Origin: Planctomycetia bacterium
GTDB taxonomy: Bacteria > Planctomycetota > Phycisphaerae > Phycisphaerales > SM1A02
Assembly (NCBI GenBank): GCA_005799475.1
Contig: SYGQ01000196.1
Coordinates: 1 to 36,065 of the forward strand
Direction of reading: 5' to 3'
DNA length: 36,065 bases
Shown here: positions 15,169 to 23,291 of the stretch, piece after piece
How the letters are laid out: each line of letters opens with the position of its first letter
How positions within the stretch are numbered: the stretch's first letter is position 1
The notes under the pieces: generated by a model
The model's database searches: none
The model's input: the letters and a program-made list of their open reading frames with translations, nothing else
What the model was told of the DNA's origin: nothing
Program-made: the position numbers and the translations under genes

Positions 15169-18081
15169 GTGGCCAACGAGAGCGCGATGGCGAGGGCGCT
15201 CCGCGAGTGGATCGTCGCGTTGGCGAGCGCGGCGTGCTTCGTGTTGTCCTTTCCCCCGGTGGGTTGGTGGTGGCTTGCGCCGGGCGCTTATGCGGCGATC
15301 ATTCTGCTGGGGTCGGGGAGTCGCCTCGGACTCAACGCCGTCGCCGCGCTCTTCGTCAGCGCCCTTGTGAGTTGGCTCATCCTCGAGGCGTGGCTCACCC
15401 AAGTGGCCGCGCTCGGGTACGCAGTCCTCGCTCCCTTTATGGCCATCTACTGGCCCTTCGCCGCATGGCTCCTCCGACGGTGCCGCGCGAGTGCGATCGG
15501 GTCAAGGCTTCCCGTGTGTGTGCTCGCGCCGGTCGTCCTCGTCGCGGTCGAGTGGCTGCGGGGCACGGTCGTGATGGACGGGTACCCGTGGTTCATGATC
15601 GGCCACCCGTTGATCGACACGCCGTGGGCGCAGCTTGCCGATCTCGGAGGCGTACCAGTTGTGACGGCGCTCGTTGTGTTCGTTTGTGCGACCGTGTGCG
15701 AGTTGACCGGATGGTGCGGCAGTGTGCGCCGCGCGGTTTCGCTGGGGGCCCTCGTCGCTGTTCTCGGCGGCGCGTGGTGTTACGGATCGTGGCGAATCGG
15801 TGAGCGCGCGGTGCATCGAACTCTGGGGCCGGCGATCCTTGCCTACCAGACCAACCTGCCAGTGAGCAATGTCGCGCCGTGGCCGCGCGAGAGGCAGGAG
15901 AGTGATGTGGCGGATTTCGCGCGGGGGACACTTGGTGCGTGGCGAGACCTCGCCGATCGAGACATTCGCGTCGACCTCATTGTGTGGCCGGAAACGATTC
16001 TCCCGGGATTCGGGCTCGAGGAACCGACGCTCGCCACACTGCGCGACGGCGCGTGGTGGCCAGGTGATCGATTCGCGAGGATCCCGGCCGCGATCGTGCA
16101 GGCCACGGGGGCGCCGATGCTCGTCGGGAGCCCCGTCTATCTCGGACTCGCCCCATCGGGTGATCGGTGGTCGTGGACGGCGCACTACAACAGCGCCTAC
16201 CTCGTCGATCCCTCGGGATCGCGGCAGCGATACGACAAGGTCTTCCTGACGCCCTTCGGCGAACGAATGCCCTACATCTCCGCGTGGCCGTGGCTCGAGT
16301 CGAAACTGCTCACGGTGAGCGCGGTCGGCATGTCATTCGACCTCGACGAGGGCCACGCCGCGGCCCCTCTTGCGCTCGAGTGGGGGCCGCCTTCGGCGCG
16401 CGAGACCTGCCAGATCGCGACACCGATCTGCTTCGAGGACACGGTGGCGCGTGTGGTGCGGCGGATGGTGTACGCCGACAATGGCGTCAAGCGTGCCGGG
16501 CTCATCGTGAATCTCTCGAACGATGGATGGTTCGGCGACAGCGACGCGGGTCGTGCGCACCATGAGCTCATGGCGCGGTGGCGCTGCATCGAACTCAGGG
16601 TGCCGATGGTGCGCACGGCGAACACCGGGATCAGCGGCGCATACGACAGTTGCGGCGCGCCCATCGCGGGCGCAGTCCTCCCGTCGCGCAAGACCGGAAG
16701 CCTGCTCGCACAATGCGACTTCGACGATGCGTCCACTGTGTATGGCAAATGGGGAGAGGTACTATCGCCAGCGATGTGTGTGATCGCGTTGATGCTCGCC
16801 TTCGCGCCCCGCGCTCGTCGCGCGCTCGCTGGGGTGGCGTCCGCAGCACTCGCGCTCACGGTGCTCCTGACGATCCCCTCGTGCTCGGGCGACGGTCGCG
16901 GCTTCGCGCCGGTGCCAGACGGCACATGGAGTTCGCGCACCACCGCGCCGGATCCGAGTCTGATCCGATCGGCGGCCCCGACGACTGGACCTGCCGTCAC
17001 CGCGATTCCTTCGAAGCCCATCACGCCCCCGGTGGCGGTCGAAGCCGCTTCCGCGCCACCGGCGGCCCCGGTTCTTGAGTCGCCAGAGATTTCCGATCCG
17101 GTCGCTGCAGTCGCTCCTGCAGTCGACCCGACGGTCTCCTCGCCAACCCCGACAGAGGCGCCGTCCGCGGGCGCGCCCAGTTCGCGCGCGCAAAGCATCG
17201 TCGTCGCCGCATCCTCGAGTGATCAGCCGATCTACAGGGCCCACGCGATCGAGGGCCTCGAGTACTGCGCGCCCGAAGTCATTGAAGCCGTCGCGCGCCG
17301 CCTCCTCGTCGACCCCAACGAGGGCGTGCGCTTCGCCGCCGCTGTCGTCGTGGGGAAGCGCCGTCTCGTCGCCTGCGCGGAGCTGGTGGAGCCGCTGGTC
17401 CATGACCCCAACGACTCAGTGCGCGCTGCGGCGCTCTACGCGCTTGTGTGTTTGGGCCGCATCGTCGACCTCTCGCCGCTTGCCCAGTTGGCCATGAGCG
17501 AAGATGCGCAGACTCGGTCGAATGCGTTTTTTGTCCTCGGCGAGTTGGGCAATCCAAGCGCGATCGCGCTCGTCGAGAGCGTCGTCGGTCGGCGCCTCGA
17601 CAACGCGAACCCCGAACGGCTCCGAATCGTGGACCTCCAAGCGGCCGAGTCCATGGCGAAGATGGGCGACTACCGCCAATACGACCCCATCCGCGCCGCG
17701 CTGTATGCGCCGAGCGAGCAGAGCGAGATCGTTGCACTCGCGTGCCAGATGGTCGGGGAGGCCCAGGATCGCGCGGCGCGACCGCACCTGATCGGGATTT
17801 GGAACAGCAAGGGCCCCACCGAGCGGCCCATCGAAGTGCGCCTGATCGCGGGTGCATCGCTCGCACGAATCGGAGAGCCCAATCTTGAACCGATTCTTCA
17901 GGTGGCGTCTGCGGCGACGAAGGATCCGTCGCCAGCAATCCGGGCGCAGGCTGCGGCAACGCTTGGTTGGGTCAGGGGCGAGCGGGCGACTGCGGTCCTC
18001 ATGCCCCTCTTGGACGATCCGGTGCCGATGGTTCGTCTCACTGCCGCCGTCGCCTGCCTTCGCGCGGCTGGATCCTCCTGA
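15169..18081 (+). CDS. lnt: Apolipoprotein N-acyltransferase fused to a C-terminal HEAT-repeat region
   Basis: 970 aa. N-terminal TM segments; nitrilase-fold residues LIVWPETILPG (Glu), QRYDKVFLTPFGERMP (Lys), ICFEDT (Cys), LIVNLSNDGWFGDS. Then VASAALALTVLLTIPSCSGDGRG, a Pro/Ala/Ser-rich linker and HEAT-like repeats (DPNEGVRFAAAVVVGKRR, DPNDSVRAAALYALVCLG, SPAIRAQAAATLGWVRG). Confidence 0.93.
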   Translation: MANESAMARALREWIVALASAACFVLSFPPVGWWWLAPGAYAAIILLGSGSRLGLNAVAALFVSALVSWLILEAWLTQVAALGYAVLAPFMAIYWPFAAWLLRRCRASAIGSRLPVCVLAPVVLVAVEWLRGTVVMDGYPWFMIGHPLIDTPWAQLADLGGVPVVTALVVFVCATVCELTGWCGSVRRAVSLGALVAVLGGAWCYGSWRIGERAVHRTLGPAILAYQTNLPVSNVAPWPRERQESDVADFARGTLGAWRDLADRDIRVDLIVWPETILPGFGLEEPTLATLRDGAWWPGDRFARIPAAIVQATGAPMLVGSPVYLGLAPSGDRWSWTAHYNSAYLVDPSGSRQRYDKVFLTPFGERMPYISAWPWLESKLLTVSAVGMSFDLDEGHAAAPLALEWGPPSARETCQIATPICFEDTVARVVRRMVYADNGVKRAGLIVNLSNDGWFGDSDAGRAHHELMARWRCIELRVPMVRTANTGISGAYDSCGAPIAGAVLPSRKTGSLLAQCDFDDASTVYGKWGEVLSPAMCVIALMLAFAPRARRALAGVASAALALTVLLTIPSCSGDGRGFAPVPDGTWSSRTTAPDPSLIRSAAPTTGPAVTAIPSKPITPPVAVEAASAPPAAPVLESPEISDPVAAVAPAVDPTVSSPTPTEAPSAGAPSSRAQSIVVAASSSDQPIYRAHAIEGLEYCAPEVIEAVARRLLVDPNEGVRFAAAVVVGKRRLVACAELVEPLVHDPNDSVRAAALYALVCLGRIVDLSPLAQLAMSEDAQTRSNAFFVLGELGNPSAIALVESVVGRRLDNANPERLRIVDLQAAESMAKMGDYRQYDPIRAALYAPSEQSEIVALACQMVGEAQDRAARPHLIGIWNSKGPTERPIEVRLIAGASLARIGEPNLEPILQVASAATKDPSPAIRAQAAATLGWVRGERATAVLMPLLDDPVPMVRLTAAVACLRAAGSS

Positions 18082-18103
18082 GATCGAGTGATGCGCCCGA
18101 TGA

Positions 18104-18132
18104 TTGACAGTCTGGGGTGAGTGAGGTATCAA
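18104..18132 (+). promoter_or_regulatory. Candidate sigma70-like promoter for the mre cluster
   Basis: TTGACA (18104-18109), 17-bp spacer, TATCAA (18127-18132), in the lnt/coiled-coil gene intergenic region. Confidence 0.6.
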
Positions 18133-18214
18133 ACCCCGCTCGAGCGCACCGACTGGGTTGGATCCAGTGCCAGCGGATTGCGTAGGTTCGGCTGTCCCAT
18201 TTCTCAGGTCCACA

Positions 18215-19111
18215 GTGCACATTCTCACGAAAGTCTTCGTCGTCCTGGTGTCGCTCTTGGCGGTGGCCCTCGTTCCGCTCGCGGCGGTGCAGAGCAGCAA
18301 TCAGTCGGCTCTCAAGCAGCAGGCATCCGACAAGGAGGCTGCGGTGCGTGCCGCCCGTGCCGAACTTGATTCGGAGCGCGCACTCCGCGCGAAGTCTGAG
18401 AACGACACCGCCCTCCAGATCAAGGATCTCGACAGCGAAAAGATCCGACTGCAGAGCGAGCTCGCGCAGGCGGCGACGCGCCTGAAGACGATCGAAGGCG
18501 AGTCCGCGCAAGGCAAGGCGCGACTTGCTCAGTTGGAGCAGACGCTCGCCGTGATGACGGAGACCGATCGAGCGAAGACAGACCTCACGAAGACACTGAG
18601 CGAAGAACTCGATGCCCATCGCAAGCTCGCGCTCGATTGCGAAAAGGTCCGCATCGACATTGAGCAGCGCCTTGGGAAGAGCGACAGCGACCTCCGCGTC
18701 GCGCAAGAAGCCCTCGCCGACCTCAAGGAGCAAGTCAGCAGTCTCGCTGCCGAGAAGACGAAGTCCGATCAGGTCGTGCGCGACTACACGGCGAAGTTTG
18801 GTCAGGCTCCGAGCGACGAGTCCGCCGCAGCCGGCTCGGCCTCCTCGGTGGCTGACCGAAACCTCTCTGCGAGGGTGACTGATGTACGAAGGACAGACAC
18901 TGAGACCTATGCGGAGATCGACGCGGGAAGCCGCGACGGCGTGAAGGTCGGATGGTTGCTCACCATCGGCGATGGGTCACGCTTCATCGGAAAGCTACGG
19001 ATCACCTCTGTCGACATGAATTCGTCGGTCGGGATCGTTGAACTTGAGGACGCAGCGAGTCGCGGACCTGTCAGCGCTGGGCAGCGCGTCACCGCGCGCA
19101 AGGGTCAGTAA
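18215..19111 (+). CDS. Membrane-anchored coiled-coil protein with MreC-like organisation
   Basis: N-terminal TM (VFVVLVSLLAVALVPLAAV), long heptad-like charged region, then C-terminal DVRRTDTETYAEIDAGSRDGVKVGWLLTIGDGSRFIGKLRITSVDMNSSVGIVEL. GTG 18215 as start. Confidence 0.8.
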   Translation: MHILTKVFVVLVSLLAVALVPLAAVQSSNQSALKQQASDKEAAVRAARAELDSERALRAKSENDTALQIKDLDSEKIRLQSELAQAATRLKTIEGESAQGKARLAQLEQTLAVMTETDRAKTDLTKTLSEELDAHRKLALDCEKVRIDIEQRLGKSDSDLRVAQEALADLKEQVSSLAAEKTKSDQVVRDYTAKFGQAPSDESAAAGSASSVADRNLSARVTDVRRTDTETYAEIDAGSRDGVKVGWLLTIGDGSRFIGKLRITSVDMNSSVGIVELEDAASRGPVSAGQRVTARKGQ

Positions 19112-19134
19112 GGCGCTCTCGCGCGGGAGTACAG

Positions 19135-19452
19135 ATGGCAATGTTCGGCATCGGCAAGAAAAAGTCCTCGAATCTCGCAGCACCCTCTACGGCCGATGTT
19201 GGCGAGGGTGGTGCTCAGGCTCCAACACCTCCCGTCAAGCGAGGCCGTTCCGGGAAAGCAGCAAAGCCGCCGGTGGCCGCGAAGAAGGTGTCGCGCAAGT
19301 TCAGTGGGGACCTCGACATCTATACGGCCGTTCTGGCCGCCGCCTTCATCGCGCTCGCCGCAGGATGCGTGCTCGTCGCGATGGACAACCTCAGTGGCGT
19401 TGAGGGCACCGGGGACGAAGGCAATCCCTTCGCAGTACTATCCTCGCACTGA
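19135..19452 (+). CDS. Small single-TM hypothetical protein
   Basis: 105 aa; basic Ala/Pro-rich N-terminus then one TM (AVLAAAFIALAAGCVLVAM); between the coiled-coil gene and mreB, same strand. Confidence 0.75.
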   Translation: MAMFGIGKKKSSNLAAPSTADVGEGGAQAPTPPVKRGRSGKAAKPPVAAKKVSRKFSGDLDIYTAVLAAAFIALAAGCVLVAMDNLSGVEGTGDEGNPFAVLSSH

Positions 19453-19474
19453 GGACTCCGACGCGCACTCGGCC

Positions 19475-19508
19475 AAGGAGGTGGCCAACCATGGGCAACA
19501 ACCAATGA
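19475..19508 (+). promoter_or_regulatory. SD plus 5-codon upstream ORF (MGNNQ*) overlapping the mreB start
   Basis: AAGGAGG 19475-19481; ATG GGC AAC AAC CAA TGA 19491-19508; stop overlaps the ATGATG at 19505-19510. Confidence 0.45.
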
Positions 19509-20575
19509 TGGACTTGCAGAAGTTGATGGGCTGGTTCAGCGTCGACATGGGGATCGACCTCGGAACCTGCAACACGCTTGTGTGCGTCCGGGGCGAGGGC
19601 ATCGTCCTCAACGAACCTTCCGTCGTTGCGGTCCGCAAGGGCACCAACAAGGTGCTCATGAATGGCACCGCTGTGGGCTTCGCGGCCAAGGAGATGCTCG
19701 GGCGCACGCCGGGGTCGATTCAGGCCATTCGCCCGTTGAAGGACGGCGTCATCTCTGATTTCGAAATCACTGAGGCGATGCTGAAGTACTTCATCCAAAA
19801 GGTGATGGGCCGAAGCCGGATCTTCGGCCCGCGCGTGGTGATCTCGATTCCTTCGGGGATTACGGCCGTCGAGAAGCGCGCCGTCCTCGATAGTGCCGAA
19901 CGCGCTGGGGCGCGAAAGGTCTTCTTGCTCGAGGAACCGATGGCCGCCGCCATCGGCGCCAACCTCCCATTCGACGAGCCAACGGCCTCGATGATCGTCG
20001 ACATCGGTGGGGGCACGAGCGAGATCGCGATTCTTAGCTTGGCCGACATCGCGAAGGCTTCGAGCCTGCGCGTGGCCGGCGACGACTTTGATGAGTCGAT
20101 CATCAAGTACCTCGAGGAGAAACTCGGACTGCGCGTCGGGGAGCAGACGGCGGAGCAGATCAAGATTCGCATTGGAAGCGCCTGGCCACTTCAGGAAGAG
20201 TTGGCGATGAAGGTTCGCGGTCGAGATGTCCAATCGGGGCTCCCGCGGCAGATCGAGGTGAACTCAATCCAGATTCGCGATGCCTTGGCCGAACCCCTCA
20301 AGAAGGTGGCCGACGAGGTCGTGAAGACCCTTCGCGAAGCTGACCCCGAACTCGCGGCCGACCTGTGCAACCCCGACCTCGCGAACAACGGGATCACCGT
20401 CGCCGGTGGCGGTGCGCTGCTGCGGGGGATCGACAAGATGCTCGCCGATCGCACCGGCCTCGTGGTCAAGATCGCTGAAGATCCGCTGACCTGCGTGGCA
20501 CGCGGCACCTCTGTCTACCTCGAAAACCTCGAGCAGTACAAGTCCACCCTCGAATCGGATGTCGAGGAGTTCTGA
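19505..20575 (+). CDS. mreB: Rod shape-determining actin-like protein MreB
   Basis: GIDLGTCNTLVCVRGEGIVLNEPSVVAV, VVISIPSGITAVEKRAVLDSAERAGARKVFLLEEPMAAAIGA, MIVDIGGGTSEIAILSL, GGGALLRGIDKMLADRTGL. Confidence 0.98.
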   Translation: MMDLQKLMGWFSVDMGIDLGTCNTLVCVRGEGIVLNEPSVVAVRKGTNKVLMNGTAVGFAAKEMLGRTPGSIQAIRPLKDGVISDFEITEAMLKYFIQKVMGRSRIFGPRVVISIPSGITAVEKRAVLDSAERAGARKVFLLEEPMAAAIGANLPFDEPTASMIVDIGGGTSEIAILSLADIAKASSLRVAGDDFDESIIKYLEEKLGLRVGEQTAEQIKIRIGSAWPLQEELAMKVRGRDVQSGLPRQIEVNSIQIRDALAEPLKKVADEVVKTLREADPELAADLCNPDLANNGITVAGGGALLRGIDKMLADRTGLVVKIAEDPLTCVARGTSVYLENLEQYKSTLESDVEEF

Positions 20576-20598
20576 CCGCGAGGGGCGCATTCGTCCTC

Positions 20599-21444
20599 GT
20601 GCGAAAAATCCCACCCATCGCGCTCGTTCTCGTCGCCCTCACGCTCGGGGTGTTTCTGCCGACACCGTGGGTCGCCCCAGTAACGGCCGATCTCTCGGCG
20701 GTACTTTGGGTGCCACTCTCGCCGCTCTCGCACGCAGCTTCAGCCATTCGACTCTGGCTTCGCCCGGGGGATGCGGCCGTGAGCGCATCCGTACAGGCGC
20801 TCGAGTCCGATCGGGATCACTACCGTGGACTCTGGCACGCCGAACGCCTGCGCGTCGAGGAACTCGAACGACGAGTGGCCCAGTACCAAGCCACGACTGG
20901 AGCTGACCGTGGCGGCGGTGCGCTGCGGATGATCGGGGCCGATGTGCTCGCGCGCACGGCGACGCAGGGCGGCATTGCGATCAAGGTCAATGTGGGGCGG
21001 CGACAGGGGGTCAGCGCCGGCGATGTGGCCATCGTTGGAGGTGACGCGCTTGTTGGACGCGTCGCCGCCGATGTGGGAGAACTCTCGTGCTTCGTGACCT
21101 CGATCGCCGCCAAGGGGACCCCGAGAGTCGATGCCATCATCGTGGGCGCCGCTGAAGAGCGGGCACGATCACCGCGAACGATTCAGGTGCAGCTGGTGCC
21201 AGATGGCACCGGAGCGCTTGTGGGCGACATCGACCTCGGACTCAGTACAGCGCCCGGCGACACAGTTCGGGTTGCTGATCCGAGTTGGCCGCGAGGGGCG
21301 CAGGGCATGCGCGTGGGCCGCGTCGTCGAAGTTCGTCGCAAGGAGGCGCAGCCTCTTCGTGGCGAGGTGGTGGTCGTCCCGGTCATTGATGCCTCGACGC
21401 TCGCGACGATGGTGATCAAGCTGGCTTCGGGGCCGACGCCATGA
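20599..21444 (+). CDS. mreC: Rod shape-determining protein MreC
   Basis: N-terminal TM, coiled coil, beta domain with KVNVGRRQGVSAGDVAIVGGDALVGRVAADV; directly downstream of mreB. GTG start. Confidence 0.93.
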   Translation: MRKIPPIALVLVALTLGVFLPTPWVAPVTADLSAVLWVPLSPLSHAASAIRLWLRPGDAAVSASVQALESDRDHYRGLWHAERLRVEELERRVAQYQATTGADRGGGALRMIGADVLARTATQGGIAIKVNVGRRQGVSAGDVAIVGGDALVGRVAADVGELSCFVTSIAAKGTPRVDAIIVGAAEERARSPRTIQVQLVPDGTGALVGDIDLGLSTAPGDTVRVADPSWPRGAQGMRVGRVVEVRRKEAQPLRGEVVVVPVIDASTLATMVIKLASGPTP

Positions 21445-22034
21445 AGTGGCCGACCTTTCTCGTGGCCGTCCTCGTGGCGATCGTTGCCGATGCGTCCTTG
21501 ACGGGTGCGCTCGAAGTTGGCGGGATCTGGCCGCGCCTGACGATCGGACTCGTGGCCTTCGTCGCGCTCAACACGGACCCGTTGACCGCGACATGGGTCG
21601 CGCTGCTCGCCGGCGGACTCATGGACCTTTCGGAGCCATCGATGACGGGCCCGAGGTCGCCGCACTTCCTGCTCGGGCCCCACGCGCTTGGGTTGGCCTT
21701 CGGCGTACAGGCGCTCGTTGTGCTCCGCGGAAGCGTCATCCGTCGCAACCCGCTCGCCATGGGCGCGATGGCTGGCGTCCTTTGCCTGGCCGACGGCCTC
21801 GTGTGGGTCGCGCTGTGGACGGTCCGCTCGTGGTATCCAGACTCTCCGGCGCCGTGGGGCGACGCGTCATCGCTCGGGCAGTTCGGTCGCCAAGTGCTGC
21901 AGTCGCTGTCGACCGGCATCGTTGCGGTGGGGCTCGGATGGCTCCTTACGAAGTCCCTTCCGCTTTGGGGGTTCCCCAGCGTGCTCAGCCGCTCCCGCAC
22001 GCAGGGCGGCACCGCCCGCATCACGCGGCAGTAG
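21441..22034 (+). CDS. mreD: MreD-like integral membrane protein
   Basis: 197 aa, several TM segments; overlaps the end of mreC; classical mreBCD order. Confidence 0.8.
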   Translation: MKWPTFLVAVLVAIVADASLTGALEVGGIWPRLTIGLVAFVALNTDPLTATWVALLAGGLMDLSEPSMTGPRSPHFLLGPHALGLAFGVQALVVLRGSVIRRNPLAMGAMAGVLCLADGLVWVALWTVRSWYPDSPAPWGDASSLGQFGRQVLQSLSTGIVAVGLGWLLTKSLPLWGFPSVLSRSRTQGGTARITRQ

Positions 22035-22043
22035 AGTGCGCAC

Positions 22044-23291
22044 ATGGACCGCGCGGCCACGGTGGTTGCCCTCTTTGACGATGGCCGCTCAAGGTTTGGT
22101 CCACTGTGCGATCTCCGCGCGACCTTCGAACAGCGGCTCGGCGTGCTGTCGTGCGTCGAGCGGGCGCATCTCGTGCTCGGGAGAGTCGACGCTCTGTATC
22201 CGCCCGACTACCTCTTGGCGCTTCTCACCGAGCGGCATGCGAACTCGTCGATCAAGGTCGGCGCGTTGCCCGCCGATGCAGCCGAGGTGGTTCTCATCAA
22301 CGGCGCGCTCGACTGTCTCGACGACGCGGTGTCGCTGAGCTTCGGCGAGGTGATGGTCTCGGCAGATGGCGCGGTTGCGATGGCGCGGCTCTCTCGCGCG
22401 GATGCCGTGCGAGCGCTCGAGCGAGGGGTGTCGCTCGATCACTTGCCGTCCAAGGTCGTCAAGCGCCCGCTCTCGTCGGGACAGGTCGTGCGGGCGCCGT
22501 GGCAACTGCTTGAACGGCTCGGCACTTCCATCGCCGCAGACATCACGACCATCGCGCGCTCGGGCGAGATGACGGATCGAAGCGTGCATGGGCTCCACCG
22601 CTTCGGCCATGGTCCGCTGCTCATGGATCCCACAGCGAAAGTCCTCCCTGGGGCGGTGATCGACACGACCGATGGGGCGGTGCTCGTTGGTCCTGGAGTT
22701 GTCATCCGTCCCGGCGCCGTCGTGTGCGGGCCCTGCGCACTCTTGCACCATGCCACCATCATCGATCGTGCACTCATCAAGGCCCGCTCGGTGATCGGGC
22801 CGTGGTGCAAGGCCGGCGGTGAGGTTGGTTCTTGCGTGTTTCAGGCGTACTCGAACAAGGCGCACGACGGCCACTTGGGCGACGCACTCGTAGGCGAGTG
22901 GGTCAACATCGGTGCCGGTGCCTGCAACTCAAACCTGCTCAACACCTACGGCGATGTCGCGACGCGTCTCGACGCGTCCGGAAGCATGGAGCGCACGGGA
23001 CGGCAGTTCTACGGCGGGATCATCGGCGACCACGCCAAGGTCGGCATCCTCGTCGCGCTCACCACCGGCTCCACAATCGGGACCGGCGCCATGATCGCCC
23101 ACTCGCGGCCCCCGGCGTTCGTCGAACGATTCGCGTGGCTCACATCGGAGCGTTCCCAGTCGTATCGGTTTGATCGGTTCGCCGCGGCCATCACATCCAT
23201 GATGTCACGCCGAGAACTTGCACCCGGCCGTGCCTACCTCGACCGGCTACGGGCGCTGCACGGCGCTCACTTCCACCCCATCGGCGCGTGA
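22044..23291 (+). CDS. GlmU-family putative sugar nucleotidyltransferase / left-handed beta-helix acyltransferase-like protein
   Basis: N-terminus FDDGRSRFGPLCDLRATFEQRLGVLSCVER resembles the putative sugar nucleotidyl transferase (alternative bacterial GlmU) family; C-terminal hexapeptide-like repeats (GAVIDTTDGAVLVGPGVVIRPGAVVCGPCALLHHATI). Confidence 0.85.
   Translation: MDRAATVVALFDDGRSRFGPLCDLRATFEQRLGVLSCVERAHLVLGRVDALYPPDYLLALLTERHANSSIKVGALPADAAEVVLINGALDCLDDAVSLSFGEVMVSADGAVAMARLSRADAVRALERGVSLDHLPSKVVKRPLSSGQVVRAPWQLLERLGTSIAADITTIARSGEMTDRSVHGLHRFGHGPLLMDPTAKVLPGAVIDTTDGAVLVGPGVVIRPGAVVCGPCALLHHATIIDRALIKARSVIGPWCKAGGEVGSCVFQAYSNKAHDGHLGDALVGEWVNIGAGACNSNLLNTYGDVATRLDASGSMERTGRQFYGGIIGDHAKVGILVALTTGSTIGTGAMIAHSRPPAFVERFAWLTSERSQSYRFDRFAAAITSMMSRRELAPGRAYLDRLRALHGAHFHPIGA

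Noticed and set aside
16272-17198. 308-aa minus ORF, Gly/Ala-rich
   Set aside because: Antisense to the Lnt linker region; composition mirrors the Pro/Ala linker.
19196-19504. N-terminal extension of the mreB ORF
   Set aside because: Out-of-frame overlap with the small TM gene; MreB homology begins at about 19508.
22032-22037. TAGAGT as a promoter for the GlmU-like gene
   Set aside because: Includes the mreD stop codon and lies inside a likely operon; kept only as a weak member of the TANNNT pattern.
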